From positions 5,332,001 to 5,396,000 of the forward strand of contig NZ_CP030047.1 of assembly GCF_015291625.1 (NCBI RefSeq): a stretch of DNA of 64,000 nucleotides, in the 5' to 3' direction. Under the pieces are notes generated by a model. It ran no database searches. It had not been told where the DNA came from and was given only the letters and a program-made list of their open reading frames with translations. Numbering within the stretch: position 1 is the stretch's first letter; every line of letters begins with the position of its first letter. The translations under genes and the position numbers were made by a program. This DNA is from Bradyrhizobium sp. CCBAU 53421. Lineage in GTDB: Bacteria; Pseudomonadota; Alphaproteobacteria; Rhizobiales; Xanthobacteraceae. This document shows positions 8,666 to 16,005 of this stretch, in pieces.

Positions 8666-8896
8666 ATGTCTCTTCATTCGTTTCGCGAACCCGGTTCATC
8701 CTACGAACCCGGTTCGTCTTGCGAACCCGGCCGGTTCGCCGCCACCGCGCTCCGTTTCACGCCGCAGGCGCCCTTCTGTTCCACGCCGCAGGCGCCTTGC
8801 GGCCCGATCGAGCCGGTGTTTCCGGCGCTGCTGCGCTCGCTGGTGTTCGCCGCCGCGCTGGCACTGCCGTTCATCGTCGCCCTGTTCGTCGCATGA
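8666..8896 (+). CDS. Small membrane peptide, first gene of polysaccharide operon
   Basis: A 76-residue predicted protein from ATG 8666, preceded by AGGGAA. The first half contains the repeated element EPGSS (EPGSSYEPGSSCEPG) and a second imperfect repeat built on TPQAP. The last 22 residues form a hydrophobic helix, predicting a small single-span membrane protein with a Pro/Ser-rich soluble end. The stop codon overlaps the start of the glycosyltransferase-permease gene (ATGA, 8893-8896), implying translational coupling. No family recognised. It could be a partner of the exporter or simply a leader whose translation sets expression of the next gene. Confidence 0.6.
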   Translation: MSLHSFREPGSSYEPGSSCEPGRFAATALRFTPQAPFCSTPQAPCGPIEPVFPALLRSLVFAAALALPFIVALFVA

Positions 8897-10854
8897 TCCG
8901 GATCGAGCCGCCCATGACTGGTCTCAACGCGCCGGCCCGGCGTCCGTCGGTGCTCCACATCTTCAAGGTCTACTACCCCGATCTGTTCGGCGGCACGCTG
9001 ACCGTGATCCGCGATATCTGCGCCGGCCTGAAGGAGACCTTCAACGCCGCCGTGCTGGTCTGCTCGCGCTCCGGCGGCGAGCAAAAGATCGTGGTCAATG
9101 ACGTTGCGGTCGAGCGCGTGCGTTCGTTCGGCGACGTGCTGTCGCTGCCGGCGGCGCCGACCTATCCGTGGCGGCTGTGGCGCCGCATCGCCGAGCACGA
9201 TCTGCTGGCGCTGCACGCCCCCTTCCCGCTCGCCGACCTCGTGTTCGCATTCGGGCTCGGCCGCGCCCGTCCGCTGGTCGTGCACTGGCACGCCGACATC
9301 GTCTCGCACGCCGCCCTGCGCTTCCTGGTCGAGCCGATGATGCGGCGGACACTGCGCCGCGCCGCCGCGATCATCGTCTCCGAGCCGGTGCTGATCGAAA
9401 CCACGCCGCTGCTGCAGGAATTTTCCGACAAGTGCCACGCCGTTCCGTTCGGCGTCGATGTCGAGAAGTATGACCGGCCCGCCGCGCAGGCCGACGACGT
9501 CAACACCCGCGGCCGCCTCGTCCTCGCCTGCGGCCGGCTGGTGCCCTACAAGGGCTTCGACGTGCTAGTGCGCGCCGCCCACGCCCGCAATTTCGAGGTC
9601 TGGATCGTCGGCGAGGGCCGCGAGCGCGAGCGTCTCGAGCAGCTGATCCGCGACTACGGCTTGCAGGACCGCGTCCGCCTGCTCGGCTCGGTGTCCGAGA
9701 GCGAACGCGTCAAGCTGATGCGCATCGCCGACGTCTTCGTGATGCCGTCGGTGACCAATGCGGAGACCTTCGGGCTGGTACAGCTCGAGGCGATGGCGGC
9801 GAGCCGCCCGATCGTCAACACCGCGCTCGACACCGGCGTTCCGCATGTCGCCCGCGACGGTCTCGAGGCGATCACGGTGCCGCCCGGCGACCCAACCGCG
9901 TTCGCCGACGCCATCGAAACGCTGATCGCCGATCCGGAGCGGCGCCGCCGCATGGGCCAGGCCGCGCGGCATCGCGCGATCACGAAATACTCGACATCAG
10001 CCTTCAAGGAGGGAGTGGAAACGGTGTATCGCAAGGTCGTTTCCGAACAGGCCGCCGCAAAGGACGCAGGGTCGTCAGCCCCAGCCCCGCGTCCCCGAAC
10101 GGCCGGTCTCGTCGGCGCGATCCAGATCGCGGCAGCGCTGGCATGGTCGGACGTCCGCCATCGCTACGTCCGCTCCCTCCTTGGACCTTTCTGGATGTCG
10201 ATCCAGATGGCGATCATGGTGGCCGTGCTCGGCTCGGTCATCGGCCATCTCTCCAACGCCAGCGCAGTGGCGCGGCTGCCGATGCTGGCTGCGAGCCTCA
10301 CCGCCTGGACCTTCCTCAACAGCGTGGTGCTCGACGCCACCACCGCGCTGCAAGGCTCGGCCAGCCTGATCAAGGATCGCGCGCTGCCGCCGGTGATCTT
10401 CCTGCTGCAATGTACCTTCCGGCAGGCGCTGTTTGCGGCCCACAACGCGGTCGTGCCGCTGATCCTGTGGCTCGCGCTGACGCCGCGGGACGTCGGCGGC
10501 GCGATCGCCGCCCTGCCCGGCCTCGTCCTGTTCGTCATCTGCACGCTCGGCGTCAGCCTCGTGCTCGGCGCGCTGGCGACGCGCTACCGTGACATCAAGC
10601 CGATCATCGAGTCCTCGCTGACGCTGGCCTTCCTGGCTTCGCCGATCATCTGGACGCCGGAGATGATCGATCGCGGCTCCACCGTGATGCGGCTCAATCC
10701 GCTGACGCATCTGTTCGCGGTCTGGCGCGACCCGCTGGCATCGGGTCACGTCGCGATGACGAGCGTGATCTACGTGCTGGCCTGCCTTGCTGCGCTCGCG
10801 GTCGCCGCGATCGTGACGGTCGCTCAATTGCGCAAAGCGGCATTCTGGATCTAG
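8893..10854 (+). CDS. GT4 glycosyltransferase fused to ABC-2 (Wzm-type) polysaccharide export permease
   Basis: A 653-residue two-domain protein from ATG 8893 (overlapping the previous stop). Residues about 8-375 are a GT-B fold glycosyltransferase of group 1/GT4. They include an N-terminal HIFKVYYPDLFGG loop, LACGRLVPYKG at the second Rossmann fold, and the E-x7-E motif NAETFGLVQLE near 289-299. After an Ala/Pro linker (about 380-400) the frame continues into an ABC-2 permease with about six membrane helices. That part starts with the amphipathic WSDVRHRYVRSLLGPFW segment and contains RYRDIKPI and LNPLTHLF, as in Wzm/TagG proteins. These are normally separate genes; no stop or frame change lies between them here. 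The ATPase gene follows 3 bases later. The fusion could deliver a freshly extended lipid-linked glycan straight to the exporter (inference). Confidence 0.88.
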   Translation: MIRIEPPMTGLNAPARRPSVLHIFKVYYPDLFGGTLTVIRDICAGLKETFNAAVLVCSRSGGEQKIVVNDVAVERVRSFGDVLSLPAAPTYPWRLWRRIAEHDLLALHAPFPLADLVFAFGLGRARPLVVHWHADIVSHAALRFLVEPMMRRTLRRAAAIIVSEPVLIETTPLLQEFSDKCHAVPFGVDVEKYDRPAAQADDVNTRGRLVLACGRLVPYKGFDVLVRAAHARNFEVWIVGEGRERERLEQLIRDYGLQDRVRLLGSVSESERVKLMRIADVFVMPSVTNAETFGLVQLEAMAASRPIVNTALDTGVPHVARDGLEAITVPPGDPTAFADAIETLIADPERRRRMGQAARHRAITKYSTSAFKEGVETVYRKVVSEQAAAKDAGSSAPAPRPRTAGLVGAIQIAAALAWSDVRHRYVRSLLGPFWMSIQMAIMVAVLGSVIGHLSNASAVARLPMLAASLTAWTFLNSVVLDATTALQGSASLIKDRALPPVIFLLQCTFRQALFAAHNAVVPLILWLALTPRDVGGAIAALPGLVLFVICTLGVSLVLGALATRYRDIKPIIESSLTLAFLASPIIWTPEMIDRGSTVMRLNPLTHLFAVWRDPLASGHVAMTSVIYVLACLAALAVAAIVTVAQLRKAAFWI

Positions 10855-10857
10855 GAC

Positions 10858-11598
10858 ATGGCAAGCATCCACCTGCGCGACGTCTGCCTCGACTATCCGC
10901 TCTACGGCGCTTACGACTTCTCATTGAAGCGCCGCCTGCTCGGCCGCCTGTTCCGCCAGGCCAGCGAGATGCGCACCATCCGCGCGGTCGACAACATCTC
11001 GATCGAGGCGAAGGCCGGCGCCCGCATCGGCCTCGCCGGGCCGAACGGCTCCGGCAAGTCCACGCTGCTGCGGCTGGTCGCCGGGGTGTTTCCGGCAACC
11101 AGCGGCGAGGTCCGGATCTCAGGCAACATCGTGCCGCTGCTTGGCTTAGGGGCCGGCGTCAATCTCGATTTCGTCGCCGGAGACAATATCAGCCTTCTGT
11201 TGCGGATATCCGGCCGCAAGCCGACGCCGGCGATTTTGGACGAGATCTGGGCGTTCACCGAACTGGAGGAGCGCATGCGGCGGCTGCCGCTGCGGATGTT
11301 CTCGTCGGGCATGCTGATGCGCGTGCTGTTCGCGACCGCAACCGCGTTTCCCGCCGACATCCTGCTGCTCGACGAATGGCTCAGCGTGGTCGACGAGAGT
11401 TTTTCGGCCAAGGCCGAGCAGCGGCTGCGCAAGATGGTCGAGGCCGCGGCGATCGTGATCATCGCCTCGCACGATCACGCGCTGCTGCGCCGGACCTGCA
11501 ACCGCATCGTCAATCTCGATCACGGCCGCATCGCCAGCACCGTCGCGCTGGATCCGCCCGTTCCGCATCACCTCGAGCTCAGAGAAATAACCGCATGA
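10858..11598 (+). CDS. ABC transporter ATP-binding protein, Wzt/TagH-type
   Basis: A 246-residue ATPase predicted to power export of a lipid-linked polysaccharide with the adjacent permease domain. Walker A is GPNGSGKST (61-69), the signature is the short FSSGMLMR form (148-155) typical of Wzt/KpsT/TagH, Walker B is ILLLDE (168-173) and the switch His is in ASHDH (205). The N-terminus has the extra YPLYG segment found in this subfamily. It lacks the roughly 180-residue C-terminal carbohydrate-binding domain of chain-cap-reading Wzt proteins, so the exporter probably does not recognise a terminal cap. The gene starts 3 bases after the permease stop, and its own stop overlaps the next start (ATGA). 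Confidence 0.92.
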   Translation: MASIHLRDVCLDYPLYGAYDFSLKRRLLGRLFRQASEMRTIRAVDNISIEAKAGARIGLAGPNGSGKSTLLRLVAGVFPATSGEVRISGNIVPLLGLGAGVNLDFVAGDNISLLLRISGRKPTPAILDEIWAFTELEERMRRLPLRMFSSGMLMRVLFATATAFPADILLLDEWLSVVDESFSAKAEQRLRKMVEAAAIVIIASHDHALLRRTCNRIVNLDHGRIASTVALDPPVPHHLELREITA

Positions 11599-13010
11599 CA
11601 AAGATCCTGGTCGTCAGCGAGGCGCTCGGTGAACCCAACCACAAGCGCGGCATCTTCCATTTCACCCGCGAACTGATCCGCTCGCTGGCCGGCGACGGCC
11701 ACGAGCTGACGCTGCTGGTCGAGACCACGCGCCGCTATCGCAAGCTGCGCCAGCGCCAGCAGCGTACCAGGCTGCTGCCTGACGGCTCGCGGTTGATCGA
11801 GCTGCTCGCGCTCTATCGCTTCCTCGACGAGGCCGACATGAATGCGTCGGTCATGCGCAGCAGCGGCGGCCTGCGCCGCACCGTCGACTGGTTCCGCGGC
11901 AAGCTACGCGCCGCGACCTCGCTGGAATTCGCCGTCAGCTTCCTGCGCGCACTCCATGTGCTGCCGGCCGGCGTCAGCCTGATCGAGAACCACGCCGACG
12001 GTCTGGAATACATCCCGACCGATTTGCGCCATCTCAGGCTGTTCGGCGACTTCCTGCTCGAGCCCGGCTTCTACAGCTATCAGGATACGTCGGCACTGCT
12101 GCGGCTGCCGCCGCCGCGGGTCGATGCCCGCGGCTACGATGTCATCCTCGTTGACACCCCGACCCGGGTCGCGATCCAGCGCAAGCGCGGCGCCAAGGTG
12201 ATCTGCGTCGTGCACGACCTGCTGCCGCTCACCGACCTCAAGCTCAGCGACGTCGCGACCCGGCTGTTCCTGTCGCGCCTGTTCACCAGCCTGCAGCAGG
12301 CCGACGAGCTCGCCTTCGTCTCTAATTACAGCCTTGGCCGGTTCCGCGCGTTGCTGCCGCAGTTCGCGCATCTGCCGGCGCGGGTGGTCTATCCCCGCAC
12401 CCGGTTCGATGCAGCGGCGCTGCCAACGGCAGGGCCCCCAAGCGGGCGGCCGTACTTCGTCGTGATCGTTTCCGCCGAGCCGCGCAAGAACCTCGCTGCT
12501 GTTATCCGCGCCTTCCGCAAGCTGCCGCAGGCCGATCTCGTCGTGATCGGCTACACCGGCGCGCCCAGCCTGACCCGCAACGCGCCGCCCAACGTCCGCT
12601 TCTCCGGCTATGTCGAGGAGCACGAGAAGGCCGCTCTCATTTCCGATTCCCATGGCTTGATCATGCCGAGCCTCGCCGAGGGCTTTGGCGTGCCGATCAT
12701 CGAGGCGCTGGCCGCCAACACGCCGGTGTTGTGCTCCGACATCGCCGTGTTCCGTGAGGTCGCGGGCGAGCTCGCCGATTATTTCGACCCGTTCTCGATC
12801 GAGTCGATCGGCGCCTCGGTCATCCGGGTTCTGGCAGACCAGGAGCAATGGCGGACCAATATCCGCGCGCGGCGGGCCGAGCTCGCCGATCGCTTCGGCC
12901 ACCACACCCAGGCGCGCGACCTGCTGTCGCATCGGGCCGTCGCGGAAACTGCGACCGCCGTGCCGGCACCGCCGGCCGCGATGGCGGCATTCAACGGCGC
13001 GACCGTGTAG
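11595..13010 (+). CDS. Glycosyltransferase family 4 (group 1)
   Basis: A 471-residue predicted cytoplasmic glycosyltransferase building the exported glycan. The N-terminus ILVVSEALGEPNHKRGI is a GT-B donor/acceptor domain start. The C-terminal domain has VVIVSAEPRKNLAAVI and the E-x7-E motif EGFGVPIIE near residues 362-370. The insert between the domains is longer than usual (about residues 70-160), which may reflect a large acceptor. ATG 11595 overlaps the ATPase stop. Substrate cannot be read from sequence. The C-terminal 20 residues are Ala-rich and probably disordered. Confidence 0.87.
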   Translation: MTKILVVSEALGEPNHKRGIFHFTRELIRSLAGDGHELTLLVETTRRYRKLRQRQQRTRLLPDGSRLIELLALYRFLDEADMNASVMRSSGGLRRTVDWFRGKLRAATSLEFAVSFLRALHVLPAGVSLIENHADGLEYIPTDLRHLRLFGDFLLEPGFYSYQDTSALLRLPPPRVDARGYDVILVDTPTRVAIQRKRGAKVICVVHDLLPLTDLKLSDVATRLFLSRLFTSLQQADELAFVSNYSLGRFRALLPQFAHLPARVVYPRTRFDAAALPTAGPPSGRPYFVVIVSAEPRKNLAAVIRAFRKLPQADLVVIGYTGAPSLTRNAPPNVRFSGYVEEHEKAALISDSHGLIMPSLAEGFGVPIIEALAANTPVLCSDIAVFREVAGELADYFDPFSIESIGASVIRVLADQEQWRTNIRARRAELADRFGHHTQARDLLSHRAVAETATAVPAPPAAMAAFNGATV

Positions 13011-13017
13011 GCCGGCC

Positions 13018-14301
13018 ATGACCAGCGATACCCACGCGATCGGCGGCGCCGTCGAGCCCGCACCACGATGGCGCGACCGCGTCCGTGCCTGGTCCGGCTC
13101 GGTCGCCTGTGCCCGGACGACGGACGCTCTAATCGTGCTGGCTGCGGCTTCGCTGCCCTGGTCGACGACCGCACTTGCCGTCTTCATGCTGCTATGGCTC
13201 GTCGCGGTGATCCCCACCATTGACTGGGAACAGTTCGTTCTCGACCTCGCGCAGCCGGCCTTTGCATTGCCGGTCGCGCTGGTCACCCTCGCCGTGCTCG
13301 GCCTGGCATGGTCGGAGACCGGCTGGGCCGAACGGCTGCAAGGCCTCAAGCCGCTCAGCAAGCTGCTGCTGCTGCCATTCCTGCTCAACCATTTCCAGCG
13401 TTCGCAGCGCGGGCCCTGGGTGTTCGCCGCTTTCCTGATGTCGTGCACGCTGGTGATGATCCTGTCCTGGATCGTGCTGTCGCTGCCGCAGCTCAAGCTC
13501 GCGCACACCGCCTCCGACGGCGTGCCGGTCAAGAATTACCTCGACCAGAGCCAGGAATTCGTGCTGTGCGCCTTCGCGCTGATGCTGCCGGCGTTGACGG
13601 CGCTGCGAGCCCGGCAATGGCGCATCGCAGCCGGCGCCATCGCGCTGATCCTGCTGTTCGTCGTCAACATGCTCTACGTCGTCTCGGCGCGGACCGCGCT
13701 GGTCACCATGCCGGTGCTGTTGGTCGTGTTCGCCTCGCTGCATTTGTCCCGCCGCGCCACCCGCCTGCTGTTCGCCGCGTTCGCGCTGGCGAGCCTGCTG
13801 GTCTGGACGACGTCCCCCTATCTGCGCCAGCGCATCGCCGATGTCGGTATCGAGTATCGCGCGCACGATATGTCCGGGATCGCCTCCACCGCGCAGCGCC
13901 TGACCTATTGGCGGAAGTCGCTGAAGTTCATCACCGAGGCGCCGTTGCTTGGGCACGGCACCGGCTCGATCAGACAGATGTTCACGCGGGATGCAGCCGG
14001 GAAAACCGGCCTGGATGCCGAGGTGATCAACAACCCGCACAACCAGACCTTCAATGTCGCTATCCAGTGGGGGCTGATCGGCATCCTGCTGCTCTACGCG
14101 ATGTGGATCAGCCACGTCATGCTGTTCGCTAGCCGCGATCTCGTGAGCTGGATCGGGCTCGCCGTCGTCGTGCAGAACCTCACGAGCTCGCTGCTCAACT
14201 CGCATCTGTCCGATTTCCACGAGGGCTGGATGTATGTGATCGGTGTCGGCGTCGCCGGCGGCATGGCGCTGCGCACCTACCGGCCGGAGAAGATTCTGTA
14301 A
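13018..14301 (+). CDS. O-antigen ligase/polymerase-like membrane protein (Wzy_C/WaaL)
   Basis: A 427-residue polytopic membrane protein with about 10-12 helices. The periplasmic loop near residues 300-345 carries GHGTGSIRQMF and the motif NNPHNQTF, characteristic of O-antigen ligases and polymerases of the Wzy_C family; the PHN histidine is conserved in these. It would transfer or polymerise glycan on undecaprenyl diphosphate in the periplasm. It starts 7 bases after the glycosyltransferase stop and closes the operon. ABC-exported glycans usually need a ligase rather than a Wzy polymerase, so ligase is the likelier role. The start at 13018 replaces a longer frame that overlaps the previous gene. 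Confidence 0.85.
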   Translation: MTSDTHAIGGAVEPAPRWRDRVRAWSGSVACARTTDALIVLAAASLPWSTTALAVFMLLWLVAVIPTIDWEQFVLDLAQPAFALPVALVTLAVLGLAWSETGWAERLQGLKPLSKLLLLPFLLNHFQRSQRGPWVFAAFLMSCTLVMILSWIVLSLPQLKLAHTASDGVPVKNYLDQSQEFVLCAFALMLPALTALRARQWRIAAGAIALILLFVVNMLYVVSARTALVTMPVLLVVFASLHLSRRATRLLFAAFALASLLVWTTSPYLRQRIADVGIEYRAHDMSGIASTAQRLTYWRKSLKFITEAPLLGHGTGSIRQMFTRDAAGKTGLDAEVINNPHNQTFNVAIQWGLIGILLLYAMWISHVMLFASRDLVSWIGLAVVVQNLTSSLLNSHLSDFHEGWMYVIGVGVAGGMALRTYRPEKIL

Positions 14302-14335
14302 GCGCGCGGCTCAAAGCCCGTGCCACGCATTCGGC

Positions 14336-14457
14336 GTCGTCCCTGCGAAAGCAGGGACCCATAACCACGAATGGTTATTGCTGCACGATGTCGGGACGAC
14401 GAGTCCCGTTCACAACGCGGGCCGCGGAGTATGGGTCCCTGCTTTCGCAGGGACGAC
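14336..14457. repeat. Large intergenic inverted repeat (REP/BIME-like)
   Basis: The 27-bp arms at 14336-14362 and 14431-14457 are perfect reverse complements. Each arm also contains its own hairpin, CCCTGC-gaaa-GCAGGG. A smaller dyad CGGGAC-N5-GTCCCG (14392-14408) sits between them. The element fills most of the gap between the convergent ligase and binding-protein genes, where it could end transcription from either side. Repeats of this type are common in Bradyrhizobium-like genomes. Confidence 0.85.
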
Positions 14458-14498
14458 AGCAGTGGGTTGGCACGAGCAATCGCCTGACCGGCGAACTC

Positions 14499-15755
14499 CT
14501 ACCGCGTTGCCTCGTGCCCGACCTCGCCGGTGATGACGTCGCCGAACAGCTCCCACGCCTCGCCGTTGAACCGCATCAGTTGCATCTGCTCGATCGGGAA
14601 GTAGTCATCCGGTGAGGTGTTGACCATGACGCCGGGCAGCATCAGGTCGGAATGGAAGTTCTTCAAATTGGCGGCCTGCTTCATGACGTTCTCGCGCGTG
14701 AGGTTGTCGCCGCATTGCTTCAGCACCTGCACCATGGCCTCGGCCTGCACGTAGCCATAGAGGTTGTTGGCGTTGCCCTTGTCGCCGTCGGGATAATACT
14801 TGTCCATGAAGGCGCGCCAGTTCTGCACGGCCGGATCCTTGTCCCAGGTGGGATCGGTCGGGTCCTTCAGATAGGCCGTCGAGATGATGCCCTTGGAATA
14901 TTCGAGCCCGGCCGGCTTCAGCACCGAGGCGACCGAGGTCGCGGTGTTGGCGAGGAAGAATTTCGGCTTCCAGCCGAGCTCGCCCACTTTCCGGATCGCC
15001 TGCGCCGAGCCCTTCGGCGCCGCCCAGGAGAAGAAGATGTCGGCGCCGGAATCGTGCAGCGCGACGATCTGCGAATCGATCGAGGGGTCGGAGACCTCGT
15101 AGGACTTGTCGGCGATGATCATGCCGACCTTGTCGCCGAGCCCGTCCTTCAGGCCCTTGAACTGATCCTTGCCGGCATCGTCGTTCTGCCAGAACACCGC
15201 GATCTTGCTGTCGGGGAATTTGTCGCGAATGTATTTCGCATAGATGCGTCCCTCGCTCTGGTAGTTGGGCTGGAAGCCCATCGTCCAGGGGAAGTTCTTG
15301 GGGTCGCCGAATTTGGTGCCGCCGGAGGCGACGAACAATTGCGGCACCTTCTTGGCATTCATGTATTTCATGATTGCCGAATTCGACGGCGTGCCGAGTG
15401 CCTGGAAGATCAGCAGCACCTCGTCGCTCTCGACCAGCTTGCGCGCCTGCTCGATCGCCTTCGGCGGCGAATAGGCATCGTCGTAGCTGATGAAATTGAC
15501 CTTGCGGCCGTTGATGCCGCCCTGCTCGTTGATCATCTTGAAGAATGCGGCCTCGGTCTTGCCGATCACGCCGTAGGACGACGCCGGGCCGCTATACGGC
15601 ATGATGTTGCCGATCTTGATTTCGCCATCACTTGCGCCGGGATCGTATTTCTTCTGCGCGTGGACCGAGGTCGCGGTCAGTGCGACCGAGGTCGCAACCA
15701 ATGCGGCACTTGCGAAGGCCACGATCGCGCCAATATATCCAGAACGAGCCGGCAT
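14499..15755 (-). CDS. Branched-chain amino acid ABC transporter substrate-binding protein (Peripla_BP_6)
   Basis: A 418-residue exported binding protein. ATG 15755 follows a GGGAGAAAA ribosome site. The signal peptide has a long hydrophobic core and ends at VHAQ. The mature part opens with the LivJ-type IKIGNIMPYSGPASSYG and contains KVNFISYDDAYSPPKAIEQ, diagnostic of the periplasmic binding fold type I family. No permease or ATPase gene is adjacent, so it is an orphan that must work with transporter parts elsewhere; the ligand could be an amino acid, amide, urea or aromatic acid. A longer frame starting at 15932 exists, but its first 59 residues look non-coding. Confidence 0.92.
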   Translation of the reverse strand: MPARSGYIGAIVAFASAALVATSVALTATSVHAQKKYDPGASDGEIKIGNIMPYSGPASSYGVIGKTEAAFFKMINEQGGINGRKVNFISYDDAYSPPKAIEQARKLVESDEVLLIFQALGTPSNSAIMKYMNAKKVPQLFVASGGTKFGDPKNFPWTMGFQPNYQSEGRIYAKYIRDKFPDSKIAVFWQNDDAGKDQFKGLKDGLGDKVGMIIADKSYEVSDPSIDSQIVALHDSGADIFFSWAAPKGSAQAIRKVGELGWKPKFFLANTATSVASVLKPAGLEYSKGIISTAYLKDPTDPTWDKDPAVQNWRAFMDKYYPDGDKGNANNLYGYVQAEAMVQVLKQCGDNLTRENVMKQAANLKNFHSDLMLPGVMVNTSPDDYFPIEQMQLMRFNGEAWELFGDVITGEVGHEATR

Positions 15756-16005
15756 CGTTTTCTCCCGATTTTTGTCGTTGGTTTTGGCGGCAAGTCTCGC
15801 AAGAGACGCATGTGCTGGCAAGCGCTGGGTTTTTCCGTTGGGCGAAACGGCATTGTTGCCTGGCGCTATTTGTGATTGAAGGTCGATCTGGGGATCACGA
15901 GTCGAGGCGTTCTGATTGCGTAAACCCGACATTCGTACCGGTCCGCGGCATCCGCGTATTGCGGCCGCGGGCTATGGGATCACGCGCCAGCTCAGCGAAC
16001 GTGCG

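Noticed and set aside
8719..8892. Upstream extension of the glycosyltransferase-permease frame to 8719
   Set aside because: It overlaps the small membrane peptide gene almost fully and reads as Arg/Ala-rich shadow; ATG 8893 with the ATGA overlap is better.
14468..14483. Sequence TGGCACGAGCAATCGC resembling a sigma-54 promoter
   Set aside because: The -12 element lacks TTGC at the required spacing and it points into the 3' end of a convergent gene.
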